A stretch of 64,000 bases of DNA from an uncultured Pelagibacteraceae bacterium (GTDB lineage: Bacteria > Pseudomonadota > Alphaproteobacteria > Pelagibacterales > Pelagibacteraceae): contig CACHUN010000002.1 of the NCBI GenBank assembly GCA_902583075.1, positions 151,501 to 215,500 on the forward strand. Reading direction: 5' to 3'. How positions within the stretch are numbered: the stretch's first letter is position 1; each line of letters begins with the position of its first letter. Below, one piece after another: positions 18,950 through 28,381 of the stretch. The position numbers and the translations under genes are program-made. The notes below the pieces were generated by a model. It saw only the letters and a list, made by a program, of their open reading frames with translations, made no database searches and had not been told where the DNA came from.

Positions 18950-19492
18950 TTATACAGCTAAAACTTCTTTAACTTCAGGAATATAATGACAAAGAAGGTT
19001 TTGGACTCCTTGTTTTAATGTTAAAGTTGAAGATGGACATCCAGCACAGCTTCCTTTAAGCATAACTGTAACCTTTCCATCTTTAAATTCCTTAAATGTT
19101 ATGTCTCCTCCATCTCTTGCAACAGCTGGCCTAATTTTAGTCTCTAAAATTTTTATGATTTTACTTTCAATTTCGTCGTAATCTTTACTTTCATGTGACT
19201 CTTCTTTTTTATTAATAATAAATTCGTTACCTTCATCATAGTACTCATTAAGTTGTGAAATCACTATATGCTTAATATTTTCCCATTTCTCATCTTGAGT
19301 TTTATTGATTGACAAAAAATCTTCACTCAAAAAAATTCCTGTTACACCGTTTATTGATAAAATATTTTTTAATATAGGGATTTCTGTTTGGTCCTCATTT
19401 AAGAATTCATAAGGCCCATCATTAGATACTCTTCTTCCTGGTAAAAATTTAAGAGAATTTGGGTTAGGTGTTTCTTGCGTTTGAATGAACAT
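18950..19492 (-). CDS. Fe-S cluster carrier protein, Nfu type
   Basis: Scaffold or carrier delivering Fe-S clusters to target proteins such as lipoyl synthase and MiaB. The N-terminal Nfu domain shows TPNPNSLKFLPGR, and the C-terminal NifU-like domain holds the cluster-binding CxxC in GSCAGCPSSTLTLKQG. Length (180) matches mitochondrial/alphaproteobacterial Nfu. It is 39 bases downstream of trpS and on the same strand. Confidence 0.93.
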   Translation of the reverse strand: MFIQTQETPNPNSLKFLPGRRVSNDGPYEFLNEDQTEIPILKNILSINGVTGIFLSEDFLSINKTQDEKWENIKHIVISQLNEYYDEGNEFIINKKEESHESKDYDEIESKIIKILETKIRPAVARDGGDITFKEFKDGKVTVMLKGSCAGCPSSTLTLKQGVQNLLCHYIPEVKEVLAV

Positions 19493-19531
19493 AGTATCTA
19501 TATAACCATTAATTCCTAGATTTAAAGAATT

Positions 19532-20533
19532 TTAAAAACCTATTATTTTCTTCATTTCATTTATCTTTTTTGCGGCAATTTCTTCGGCTTTGTTTGCGCC
19601 ATGAGTAAGGATTTTATCTAGATATTGTTGATCATTAATTAATTTTCTAATCTCATCAGAGATTGGAGAAATTTTATTTGTCAAAATTTCAGCTAAATCT
19701 CTTTTTAGATCAGAAAAATTTTTTCCACCAAATTCATCTAAAGTTTTATCTAAAGTTTGATTTAAAACACTAGAATAAATTCCAAGTAAATTTTTAGCTT
19801 CTGGCCTATCTTTTAATTTGTCCTCTTCATTAGGAATTGAAAAAGAGTCTGTTTTTGCTTTTTTTATTTTATTTATAATTTGGTCTTTTGTATCAGTTAA
19901 ATTAATCCTGCTTAAATCTGATGGATCTGACTTGCTCATTTTTTTTAGGCCATCCTTTAAACTCATTATTCTTGAAAAATTTTTTTTAATTAAAGGTTCT
20001 GGCACTCTTAAAAAATCATCACAATTAAAATCTTTGTTAAATTTCTGAGCTATATCTCTAGTTAATTCTAAATGTTGTTTTTGGTCCTCTCCAACAGGAA
20101 CATGTGTAGCATCATAGAGTAATATGTCACTAGCCATTAATATAGGATAAATATACAAACCAACTGAAGCCTTTTCCTTATCTTTACCAGCTTTTTCTTT
20201 AAATTGTGTCATTCTATTTAACCAACCCATTGGTGCCATACAACTGAATATCCATGATCCTTCTGCATGTGCATGAACTTTTGATTGGTTAAAAATAATA
20301 CTTTTATTTGGATCAATACCGCTTGCTATAAATGTTGCAGTTGTTTCAAGAATATTATTTCTTAATTGATCCTTATCTTGCTTAACAGTAATTGCATGTA
20401 AATCTACAACACAAAAAATACATTCATTTTGATTATCATTATTTAAATCTACAAAATTTTTTATAGCTCCAAGGTAGTTACCTAAATGAAGATTGCCAGT
20501 AGGCTGAACACCAGAAAATATTTTTTTGGACAT
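19532..20533 (-). CDS. trpS: tryptophanyl-tRNA synthetase
   Basis: Class I aminoacyl-tRNA synthetase. The HIGH-type motif is HLGNYLG near residue 17 and the KMSKS loop is KKMSKSDPSD near residue 197. The 333 residues fit the bacterial enzyme. It follows murJ by three bases, an arrangement typical of alphaproteobacteria (murJ-trpS). Confidence 0.96.
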   Translation of the reverse strand: MSKKIFSGVQPTGNLHLGNYLGAIKNFVDLNNDNQNECIFCVVDLHAITVKQDKDQLRNNILETTATFIASGIDPNKSIIFNQSKVHAHAEGSWIFSCMAPMGWLNRMTQFKEKAGKDKEKASVGLYIYPILMASDILLYDATHVPVGEDQKQHLELTRDIAQKFNKDFNCDDFLRVPEPLIKKNFSRIMSLKDGLKKMSKSDPSDLSRINLTDTKDQIINKIKKAKTDSFSIPNEEDKLKDRPEAKNLLGIYSSVLNQTLDKTLDEFGGKNFSDLKRDLAEILTNKISPISDEIRKLINDQQYLDKILTHGANKAEEIAAKKINEMKKIIGF

Positions 20534-20536
20534 TTT

Positions 20537-22066
20537 TTAATACTTTAAATTAATATCTGAAATTTTAAAGGCTTTTATAATAATTGAAATTCCAATGTAT
20601 GAAACAAAAGTTACTAAAACAATTAAAACAATAAAAATAAATTTATAATTATTTCCATAGACTAATGATCTTTCTAAAAGATTTATTAAAAAATAAAATA
20701 TGAAAATTGCGATTATATTTGAAAAGATAATTTTTGATATTTGAATAATAAAATTTAAACTAAATTTAAAGTAATTTTTATTAATTACGAAAACTAATAG
20801 GATAATTCCATTAAACCATGAGGAGATTGTGGTTGCGATTGGTATTATAATAAATCCAACCTTTGAAAAAAACATTAAACTGATTGTAATATTTAAAATT
20901 ACAGAGATTAAAGAATATTTAAATGGTGTTTTAGTATCATTTCTTGCAAACAAAAAGGTTGAAAATATTTTAATCAAAGAAAATGCTGGAAGCCCAAAAG
21001 AAAAATAGAATAAAGCTTTTGCAGAATTACTAACACTTACCTTGTCGAAAGAACCATATCCAAATAAAGCAGATGTTATTTGCTCTGAACCAACCATGAG
21101 AGCAAGTGATGCCGGTAAACTTAAAAATAAACTCAACTCTAAAGCTTTATTCTGTAATTCTTTTGTTTTTAAAGAATTATTTCTTTTAATATTTCGACTT
21201 AAGCTTGGAAGTATCACAGTACCTATAGCGATACCAGCTATTGCTAAATTTATCTGATAAATTCTATCTGCATAATATAAATAAGAAACAGCACTTGCTT
21301 GAAATGATGCAATAATTGTTCCAACTAAGATATTTATTTGGGTTACACCTGATGAAAATATGCTTGGTAAAAGTTTACTAAAAAAGTTTTTAACCTTATC
21401 GTTTATTTTAAAATGAAAGTTTATTTTTATTACAAGATATTTTTTTACAAATATTAACAAAAAAATAAATTGTAGGAGCCCTGCAATAGTAACAGTGTAA
21501 GATAAGTAATAAACCAAATTATCATTTAAATTTTCAGCATATAGCAAACAAATTATTAACAATAAATTCAGAATTATTGGTGCTGCAGCTGCAGCTGCAA
21601 ATTTATTATGCGAATTTAAAATTGCTGAGAAAAAAGATGCAAGACTAATAAAAAATAAAAAAGGAAATGTAATTCTAGTTAGATCAATCGCAATATTTAA
21701 TTTTTCTGGGTCATTTGAAAATCCTGGTGCAATTACTTTAATAAAAGCTGGCATAAATATTTCAATTATTAAGATCGTAAAGAACAGGCCTAATAACAAT
21801 AAATTAAAAATTGTACTTGCAAAAGAGTTTGCATTTTTTTTTGTTTTAAGAAGTTCTGAAGAATAGGAGGGAACAAATGCAGCATTAAAAGTTCCCTCTG
21901 AAAATAATCTTCTAAAAGTATTTGGAATTCTAAAGGCTACAAAAAAAGCATCCGCTAAAGGTCCAGAACCAAGATATATTGCTATGAAAAAATCTCTTAT
22001 GTAACCAAGAACCCTACTTAACAAAACAAATATACTAAATGTGCTTGTTGACTTAATGAGGTTCAT
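20537..22066 (-). CDS. murJ: lipid II flippase MurJ
   Basis: Polytopic MOP-superfamily protein that moves lipid II across the inner membrane for peptidoglycan synthesis. The 509-residue product has about 14 hydrophobic helices and the N-terminal MurJ signature SRVLGYIRDFFIA with FRIPNTFRRLFSEGTFNAAFVP. It starts the murJ-trpS-nfu group and is divergent from maeB with a 48-base spacer that should carry both promoters. Confidence 0.94.
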   Translation of the reverse strand: MNLIKSTSTFSIFVLLSRVLGYIRDFFIAIYLGSGPLADAFFVAFRIPNTFRRLFSEGTFNAAFVPSYSSELLKTKKNANSFASTIFNLLLLGLFFTILIIEIFMPAFIKVIAPGFSNDPEKLNIAIDLTRITFPFLFFISLASFFSAILNSHNKFAAAAAAPIILNLLLIICLLYAENLNDNLVYYLSYTVTIAGLLQFIFLLIFVKKYLVIKINFHFKINDKVKNFFSKLLPSIFSSGVTQINILVGTIIASFQASAVSYLYYADRIYQINLAIAGIAIGTVILPSLSRNIKRNNSLKTKELQNKALELSLFLSLPASLALMVGSEQITSALFGYGSFDKVSVSNSAKALFYFSFGLPAFSLIKIFSTFLFARNDTKTPFKYSLISVILNITISLMFFSKVGFIIIPIATTISSWFNGIILLVFVINKNYFKFSLNFIIQISKIIFSNIIAIFIFYFLINLLERSLVYGNNYKFIFIVLIVLVTFVSYIGISIIIKAFKISDINLKY

Positions 22067-22114
22067 AAATCATATTAGTCCTAAATTTACCTTAATAGTA
22101 TATTAATTTACCTA

Positions 22115-24403
22115 ATGAAAAAAAACAAAATTGAACATTATTCAGACAAAGAAGCTCTTGAATTTCATAATACAAATAAATCTGGCAAGATTGAGATAAA
22201 TTCCTCAAAACCCATGACATCAAAAAGAGATCTTGCTCTGGCATATTCTCCTGGAGTAGCAGCACCAGTAAAAGAAATTTATAAAAATCCTGATCGAGCA
22301 TATGATTATACAACGAAAGGAAATTTGGTTGCTGTGATAAGCAATGGATCTGCAATTTTAGGCTTGGGTAATCTTGGTGCTATTGCATCAAAACCAGTAA
22401 TGGAAGGTAAGGCAGTTTTATTTAAAAGATTTGCAGATATAGATGCAATTGATTTAGAGATTGATAGCAAAGACCCTAATGAAATAATTAATAGTATAAA
22501 AAACTTTGCTGTTAGTTTTGGAGGCATAAATCTTGAAGATATTGCTGCTCCAGAATGTTTTATAATTGAAGAAAATCTGAAGAAAATACTTGATATACCA
22601 GTATTTCATGATGATCAACATGGAACAGCAATTATTACATCAGCAGCACTCATTAATTCGATACACATAACAAAAAAAAAAATTTCTAAGATTAAAGTTG
22701 TAGTGAATGGTGCAGGTGCATCGGCAATGGCATGCTCAGATTTATTTTTAAAACTAGGAGTAAAAAAAAATAATTTAATAATGATTGATAGTAAGGGAAT
22801 AATTAATTTTGATAGAAAGGGATTAAATAGGTGGAAATTAAAATATGCAAAAGATACGAAAGATAAAAATCTGAATGATGCTTTAAAAAATGCAGATGTT
22901 TTCTTAGGATTATCATCAGCTGGTATCCTTAAAAAAGAAATGATTAAACAAATGGCAAAAGATCCAATCATATTTGCGTGTGCTAACCCTGATCCAGAAA
23001 TTCTACCTGAAGAGGTCTACAAAATAAGAAAAGACGCAATTGTAGCAACAGGACGATCAGATTATGCAAACCAAGTAAATAATTTAATTGGTTTTCCATA
23101 TATATTTAGAGGAGCACTTGATGTTAGAGCAAAAACTATCAATGAAGAAATGAAAATTTCTGCTGCTAATGCAATTGCGAAGTTAGCTCGAGAGAGAGTT
23201 CCAGACGAAGTTGCAGCAGCTATGGGTGGAGATAGACCAAAGTATGGAAAAGATTATATAATTCCCTCCACTTTTGATCCAAGATTGATAAGTGTAATTC
23301 CAGTAGCCGTTGCAAAAGCGGCAATTAAAAGTGGTGTAGCTAGAAGAAAAATTGAAAATTTCAGTATATATTCTGAACAATTAAAACAAAGATTGGATCC
23401 ATCAGTAACAATTCTCCAGGGTATAAACTCTAAAATAAAGAAAAATCCAAAAACTGTTGTTTTTGCAGATGGGGAAGATGAAAATACATTAAAAGCCGCA
23501 ATTGCCTTTAAAAATGGTGGTTTAGGAAATCCAGTAATTGTTGCGAAAGAAAATGTAGTTAAACAAAGACTAAAGGAAATTGGTTATGGAGAAAATTTAA
23601 ATATTAAAATTATAAATTCTACTAATAAAAAAATGAGAGATAAATATGTAAAATTTCTCTTTAAGAAATTACATAGAGATCAGGGTTTACTTGAGAGAGA
23701 TTGTGACAGAATTATTAGAAATGACAGAGTTATTTGGGCATCATGCATGGTTGAATGTGGAGATGCGGATGCTATGGTTACAGGTAATACTAGAAGATAT
23801 TCTCAATCTTTAGAAAAAATTAAAAAAGTTATCCCTGCTAGAGACGGTGAAATAATGTTTGGATTAAATATGGTAGTTAGTAAAGGTAAGACTGTATTTA
23901 TTGGTGATACTTCAGTAAATGAGTATCCTTCGTCTAAGGAGTTAGCTGATATAGCAATTTCATCAGCAAGAGTTGTGAGATTATTTGGTTTTGATCCTAA
24001 AGTTGCTTTTTTATCTCATTCAACATTTGGTCAACCAATAACAAGCAGAACAAAACATATAAGAGACGCCGTAGAAATATTAAAAGAAAAAAAAGTAGAT
24101 TTTAAATTTGATGGCGATATGCAGCCAGATGTTGCTCTAAACGAAGAATACTCTGAATTGTATCCATTTTCAGAAATAGTAGGAAATGCTAATATTTTAA
24201 TAATGCCTGGTCAACACAGTGCAGCAATTTCAAATAAAATTATGAAAACATTAGGAGGTGCTAAAGTTATTGGTCCACTTTTAATTGGTCTAGCTCAACC
24301 AATAGAAATTGCACCACTGAGATCTTCCACTTCTGAAATTTTAGATTTAGCTTCTGTTGCTGCCTATTCAGCTGGTATAATTGAATATAAAAAGTATAAA
24401 TAG
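22115..24403 (+). CDS. maeB: NADP-malic enzyme with phosphotransacetylase-like domain
   Basis: Oxidatively decarboxylates malate to pyruvate, feeding pyruvate and NADPH. Of 762 residues, about 1-430 are malic enzyme (ALAYSPGVAAPVKEI, the metal-site Asp pair in FHDDQHGTAI, NAD(P)-binding VVNGAGASAMAC) and the rest is a phosphotransacetylase-type domain (GINSKIKKNPKTVVFADGE onward). In this MaeB class the C-terminal domain is usually regulatory and not catalytic. Monocistronic on the plus strand between murJ and the BON gene. Confidence 0.95.
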   Translation: MKKNKIEHYSDKEALEFHNTNKSGKIEINSSKPMTSKRDLALAYSPGVAAPVKEIYKNPDRAYDYTTKGNLVAVISNGSAILGLGNLGAIASKPVMEGKAVLFKRFADIDAIDLEIDSKDPNEIINSIKNFAVSFGGINLEDIAAPECFIIEENLKKILDIPVFHDDQHGTAIITSAALINSIHITKKKISKIKVVVNGAGASAMACSDLFLKLGVKKNNLIMIDSKGIINFDRKGLNRWKLKYAKDTKDKNLNDALKNADVFLGLSSAGILKKEMIKQMAKDPIIFACANPDPEILPEEVYKIRKDAIVATGRSDYANQVNNLIGFPYIFRGALDVRAKTINEEMKISAANAIAKLARERVPDEVAAAMGGDRPKYGKDYIIPSTFDPRLISVIPVAVAKAAIKSGVARRKIENFSIYSEQLKQRLDPSVTILQGINSKIKKNPKTVVFADGEDENTLKAAIAFKNGGLGNPVIVAKENVVKQRLKEIGYGENLNIKIINSTNKKMRDKYVKFLFKKLHRDQGLLERDCDRIIRNDRVIWASCMVECGDADAMVTGNTRRYSQSLEKIKKVIPARDGEIMFGLNMVVSKGKTVFIGDTSVNEYPSSKELADIAISSARVVRLFGFDPKVAFLSHSTFGQPITSRTKHIRDAVEILKEKKVDFKFDGDMQPDVALNEEYSELYPFSEIVGNANILIMPGQHSAAISNKIMKTLGGAKVIGPLLIGLAQPIEIAPLRSSTSEILDLASVAAYSAGIIEYKKYK

Positions 24404-24410
24404 AATTATT

Positions 24411-25004
24411 TTATTTTTTAATTACTCTCAGATCATCAACTAGAAAAATACTAGTAATAACATCTTCAACATCAAGAATTTGTTTTGCCTCTTTTGTTAC
24501 TTCATCTCTTTCTGTTTTATTTTGAGCTATTCCATAAACATAAATCTTTTTTTTATAGGTATCGATGTTATAATTAATTGCCTTAATCTTTTTGCTACCA
24601 ATTAATGCCGCCCTTAATTGTGAAGTTATAAGGAGATCTTTTGCAGATCTTTTAAAATTAAATTTTTCTTTTATCCGTAAATCATTTTTAACTGATCTTG
24701 CGCCTTTAATTTCCCACGCTAGTTTTGTAATTTTTAGTTTATCTTCAACTGAATTTACTTTTCCTGTGAGAAAAATTCTTCCATCGAGAATTTTAGTCTT
24801 TACAGAAATAATATAACTTTTATCTGTTGATAATAATTTGGCTCTTAAATTTTGTTGCATAATCGAATCGTCTATTTGTGTGCCAAGACTTCTTGGGTCT
24901 AAAGCAATTGAGACACCAGTTCCTAAAACTCCTGTTGAAGAATATCCAACACAACCCGAAATTAGAACAAAACTAAATAAAATTATTATTCTTTTAATCA
25001 TCAT
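24411..25004 (-). CDS. BON-domain outer-membrane lipoprotein
   Basis: A 197-residue probable lipoprotein: signal peptide with lipobox LISGC, then two BON repeats (about residues 47-115 and 120-190; VKTKILDGRIFLTGKVNS and YNIDTYKKKIYVYGIAQN). The arrangement resembles DolP (YraP), which supports outer-membrane integrity. It lies directly downstream of and overlaps rsmI, an association seen in other proteobacteria (rsmI-yraN-yraP neighbourhood); yraN itself is missing here. Confidence 0.83.
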   Translation of the reverse strand: MMIKRIIILFSFVLISGCVGYSSTGVLGTGVSIALDPRSLGTQIDDSIMQQNLRAKLLSTDKSYIISVKTKILDGRIFLTGKVNSVEDKLKITKLAWEIKGARSVKNDLRIKEKFNFKRSAKDLLITSQLRAALIGSKKIKAINYNIDTYKKKIYVYGIAQNKTERDEVTKEAKQILDVEDVITSIFLVDDLRVIKK

Positions 25005-25845
25005 TCTTCAATCCAAGACAATAATTATAAATTAGTTTCTTTGAAATTTTGCTGTCCTCTGAAATTTTTTTAACAATATCTTTAATGGACATTTTTTTTA
25101 TTAGTTTATTTATTTTTTTTTTATCTGATTCTTGAAGATCTTTAACACTCAATCTTACCTTTTTAAATTCAGAAATTACTACAGTTATCTCACCTTTTCT
25201 TGAAAAATTAACATTTGATAACTCTTTAATTGATGTCCTAATATATTCTTCATGATATTTTGAAATTTCTCTACAAATTATAATATCTCTGTTTAAAAAA
25301 TATTCTTTTATATCATCAATTCTTTTATTGAACTTATTTGGTGATATGAAAAATACAATTGAAGCCTCGAATGCTGATAAATTTTTGAATAATTTTTTTA
25401 CTTGATTTTGTTTTTCGGGAAGAAATCCACAAAAATAAAAATTATCTGAAAATCCACTTATTGAAATTGCTGAACTAACTGCCGATGCGCCCGGAATAGG
25501 AAAAATATTAATTTTATTTTTAACACACTCTTTAACCAATACTCTACCTGGGTCTGAAACAGCAGGCGTTCCAGCATCTGAAACCAATGATACTATTTTA
25601 TTATCTTTGAGTATTTCTATAACTTGCTCTAAATTTTTATTTTCATTAAATTTATGATTTGAAATTAGTTTTTTATTTATATCAAATTTTTGAAGTATTT
25701 TTTTTGTAACTCTTGTATCTTCACATAAAATTAAATCTGATTCTTGAAGGATTTTAATGGCTCTAAATGAAATATCTCCCATATTTCCAATTGGTGTTGC
25801 AACACAATATAGCCCAGGTTTAAATTTATTATTGTTTAAATTCAT
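24994..25845 (-). CDS. rsmI: 16S rRNA (cytidine1402-2'-O)-methyltransferase RsmI
   Basis: SAM-dependent methylation of C1402 in the 30S decoding centre. The tetrapyrrole-methylase-fold signature is clear: GLYCVATPIGNMGDISFRA at the N-terminus, LCEDTRVTKKIL, and VSDAGTPAVSDPG. The 283-residue length is normal. It is divergent from the LpoA-like gene (36-base spacer) and overlaps the start of the BON lipoprotein gene. Confidence 0.95.
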   Translation of the reverse strand: MNLNNNKFKPGLYCVATPIGNMGDISFRAIKILQESDLILCEDTRVTKKILQKFDINKKLISNHKFNENKNLEQVIEILKDNKIVSLVSDAGTPAVSDPGRVLVKECVKNKINIFPIPGASAVSSAISISGFSDNFYFCGFLPEKQNQVKKLFKNLSAFEASIVFFISPNKFNKRIDDIKEYFLNRDIIICREISKYHEEYIRTSIKELSNVNFSRKGEITVVISEFKKVRLSVKDLQESDKKKINKLIKKMSIKDIVKKISEDSKISKKLIYNYCLGLKNDD

Positions 25846-25881
25846 ATGAATTCTGTAAATAAATATATTATTAAAACTTAA

Positions 25882-27033
25882 ATGAAAACTTTAATTAAAT
25901 TTTTAATGTTTATTGCATTAAGTATCTCCTTTTTTAGTCAAAACATATTTGCCTCTGAAAAAATTAAAATTGGATTAATTATTCCTTTAAGTGGTGAAAA
26001 TTCTTTAATTGGTGAGAAAATTATAAAATCAATAAGAATGGCAATAAATAAAATTAATGATGAAAGGGTAGAGATAATTCCAAAAGATACGAAATCAAAT
26101 CCAATTGATGCTTTAAAAGTGTCAAAAGAATTATATAAAGACGGTGTAAGAATAATCATTGGCCCAGTCTATAACGAAAGTACCAAATATCTTGATGATT
26201 TAAAAGATGTAACTTTTATATCTTTTACCAACAAATTAATGGGTAATCCAAAAAATGTAATCAGTGCTGGTGTCAATGCTGTATCACAAGTACAAACAAT
26301 AAAAAGATTTAATGATAGAAAAAATTTATCAAAAGGTATTATTTTAATTCCAAGAGCACAATTTAAAAAAGAGATAGAAGAAGCAATTAATAAAACTAAA
26401 ATTAAACATAAAAAAGTATTCTATTATGACAGAGAACCAACGAGACTTACCAAGCAAATCGAAGAATTAACTAAATATCAAATAAGGAAAAATAATCTTA
26501 AATTTGAAATACAAAGACTTGAGAGTTTATCATTTAAAGACAAAGATAAAAAAATACAAAATTTAAAGAAAAGAGATACACTTGGAAATATAAATTTTGA
26601 CTCAGTTGTTATAGCTGATTTTGATGAAAATCTTAAAAGTGTTGCAACATCTCTTCTATATACAGATGTCTCATCAAAAAGAATTTCTTATATAACCTTA
26701 AATCAATGGTTTGATGAAAGTCTTTTAAAAGATGATTCACTACATCCAATATATTTTCCCTCAATTAATAAAGATAATTATGAACTATTTATGAATGATT
26801 TTAAAAACGCTTATGGTTTAGATGGAGATCAACTTTCATTTTTAAGTTATGATCTAATAGGATTGGTCTATTTTTTAATTTATGAAAACGATTTTAAAAT
26901 TTCAAAAAAAATATTTTATAAAAAAAATAAGTTTAAAGGCAAAATAGGAGTTTTTGAAATAAGTAAAAATACTATTACTCATCAACTAAACTTTTATAGC
27001 ATTGAAGATAAAAAATTTAAAAAAATTTTTTAA
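25882..27033 (+). CDS. periplasmic-binding-fold protein, LpoA-like
   Basis: A 383-residue secreted protein: signal peptide ending NIFA, then a leucine-binding-protein fold beginning KIKIGLIIPLSGENSLIGEKI. Position beside rsmI is where alphaproteobacteria carry their penicillin-binding-protein activator (LpoA C-terminal domain type), which suggests a role in peptidoglycan synthase control and not solute uptake. No permease genes are adjacent, also against a transporter role. No lipobox is visible. It converges with rdgB, overlapping 17 bases. Confidence 0.7.
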   Translation: MKTLIKFLMFIALSISFFSQNIFASEKIKIGLIIPLSGENSLIGEKIIKSIRMAINKINDERVEIIPKDTKSNPIDALKVSKELYKDGVRIIIGPVYNESTKYLDDLKDVTFISFTNKLMGNPKNVISAGVNAVSQVQTIKRFNDRKNLSKGIILIPRAQFKKEIEEAINKTKIKHKKVFYYDREPTRLTKQIEELTKYQIRKNNLKFEIQRLESLSFKDKDKKIQNLKKRDTLGNINFDSVVIADFDENLKSVATSLLYTDVSSKRISYITLNQWFDESLLKDDSLHPIYFPSINKDNYELFMNDFKNAYGLDGDQLSFLSYDLIGLVYFLIYENDFKISKKIFYKKNKFKGKIGVFEISKNTITHQLNFYSIEDKKFKKIF

Positions 27034-27619
27034 TTTTTTTAAATGCATTAAAACGATGGTCTATACTATATTTTTTGTGAGGATCCATCTCACCAAAAGT
27101 TAATCTTTTTCCTTTAGGTATAAAGATTGGATCATATCCAAAACCATTTTTTCCTCTCTTTAAATTAGATATTCGCCCCTCAATTTTACCAAATTTACTT
27201 ATAAACTTACCATTTGGCCAAAAGATAGTTAATACACAAATAAATCTTGCACTTAATTTTTTTTTTTTCCAATTTTTATCTTTTTTAGAAATTTCTTTGT
27301 AAATTCTTTTAATAGCTAAATTGAAATTTCTTTTTTTCCCTGACCAATCTGCTGAATATACGCCGGGTGCTTTATCTAAAATATCAATTTCTAAGCCAGA
27401 GTCATCTGACATACAAATTTTATTAGTTTTTTTAGAAAAATATTTTGCTTTTAGAAGAGAGTTTTGTTCAAATGTGGTTCCTGTTTCTACTGGGCTTTGT
27501 ATTTTAAAGTCTAAATTTGAATAAATTTTTAAACTTTTTGGTAGTAGATCTGCTATTTCCTTAAGTTTTCCTTTATTATTTGAGCCAATGAATATCTCTT
27601 TAATTTTTTTTTTAGACAT
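27017..27619 (-). CDS. rdgB: non-canonical purine NTP pyrophosphatase RdgB/HAM1
   Basis: House-cleaning enzyme hydrolysing dITP/XTP to monophosphates. Family motifs: the N-terminal IFIGSNNKGKLKEI, CMSDDSGLEID (metal-binding Asp residues), GVYSADWSG, and the C-terminal GFGYDPIFIPKG. Length (200) is standard. Divergent from grpE with a 35-base spacer; the 3' end overlaps the convergent LpoA-like gene. Confidence 0.94.
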   Translation of the reverse strand: MSKKKIKEIFIGSNNKGKLKEIADLLPKSLKIYSNLDFKIQSPVETGTTFEQNSLLKAKYFSKKTNKICMSDDSGLEIDILDKAPGVYSADWSGKKRNFNLAIKRIYKEISKKDKNWKKKKLSARFICVLTIFWPNGKFISKFGKIEGRISNLKRGKNGFGYDPIFIPKGKRLTFGEMDPHKKYSIDHRFNAFKKIKKFF

Positions 27620-27648
27620 CTAGAAATTATACTTTTTCTTACCATATA
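27620..27648 (+). promoter_or_regulatory. candidate heat-shock (RpoH-type) promoter for grpE
   Basis: CTAGAAA (27620-27626; consensus CTTGAAA, 6/7) lies 13 bases before TACCATAT (27640-27647 region; consensus CCCCATNT, 6/8). The -10 element ends about six bases before the grpE ATG, so a transcript from it would be leaderless. The match is visual; the AT-rich background weakens it, but its place before a heat-shock operon supports it. Confidence 0.4.
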
Positions 27649-27654
27649 AACAAT

Positions 27655-28305
27655 ATGGACAAGGAAGAATTAAAAGAAAACATAGATGGAAACACTACTG
27701 AGGAAACTGAGTTAAATACTCAAACAGCAGAAAATGATGATGTAAATCAAGAAAATGAAGATAAGAATTTAACGTCCGAAAAAAAAGAAGAAAAAAAACT
27801 AACCCCAGAAGAAGAACTAGAAGCGCTCAAAGATAAGCTAGCAAGAACATTCGCTGAGATGGAAAATCAGAGAAGAAGGTTTGAAAAAGAGAAGGAGGAA
27901 GCATATGAGTATGGTGGCTACTCTTTTGCAAAAGAGGCACTCAATTTGTTAGACAATCTTGAAAGATCCAAAGCTGTATTGGAAAATGACGAAAAATTAA
28001 AGGACACAGATGCACTTAAAAAAATCATAGAACATTTAGATATTATAAATGGTGATATGCTCTCAATATTCAAAAAAAATAATATTGAACCTGTTAAATC
28101 AATTAATGAAAAACTTGACCCAAATCTACATCAAGCAATGATGGAAGTTGAGGATGATACAAAAGATCCAGGAACCATCGTACAAGAAATTCAAAAAGGC
28201 TTTATGATGAAAGACAGATTATTGAGACCTTCTCTAGTAGGTGTTTCAAAGAAAAAAGTTAAAGAGGTAGAAAAAGAAGAACAAAAAGATGAAAAAAACC
28301 AGTAA
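27655..28305 (+). CDS. grpE: nucleotide exchange factor GrpE
   Basis: Releases ADP from DnaK. The 216-residue protein has an acidic, disordered N-terminus (residues 1-55), a long coiled-coil helix (EELEALKDKLARTFAEMENQRRRFEKEKEE) and the C-terminal beta domain (ILNE-equivalent KGFMMKDRLLRPSLVGVS). No Shine-Dalgarno sequence precedes the ATG at 27655. It heads grpE-dnaK-dnaJ; no hrcA gene precedes it, unlike many alphaproteobacteria. Confidence 0.94.
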   Translation: MDKEELKENIDGNTTEETELNTQTAENDDVNQENEDKNLTSEKKEEKKLTPEEELEALKDKLARTFAEMENQRRRFEKEKEEAYEYGGYSFAKEALNLLDNLERSKAVLENDEKLKDTDALKKIIEHLDIINGDMLSIFKKNNIEPVKSINEKLDPNLHQAMMEVEDDTKDPGTIVQEIQKGFMMKDRLLRPSLVGVSKKKVKEVEKEEQKDEKNQ

Positions 28306-28381
28306 AAACAACAAAAATTTAAATTTTATAGACGGTTGTAGTCTTATAATTAGCACTTATATGTCGGAGAGGTATTAAATA

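Noticed and set aside
21582..21599. GCTGCA triplet-like microsatellite in murJ
   Set aside because: Encodes a short Ala run in a membrane protein; too short to suggest phase variation.
22092..22355. Minus-strand frame covering the start of maeB
   Set aside because: It overlaps a conserved malic enzyme N-terminus and shows no family motif.
28350..28358. TTAGCACTT before dnaK resembling half of a CIRCE element
   Set aside because: Only one arm is present; the mirror arm GAGTGCTAA is missing and no hrcA gene is in the window.
28306..28381. Separate dnaK promoter based on TATAAT at 28345-28350
   Set aside because: No acceptable -35 at 16-18 bases; a lone TATAAT is common at this base composition.
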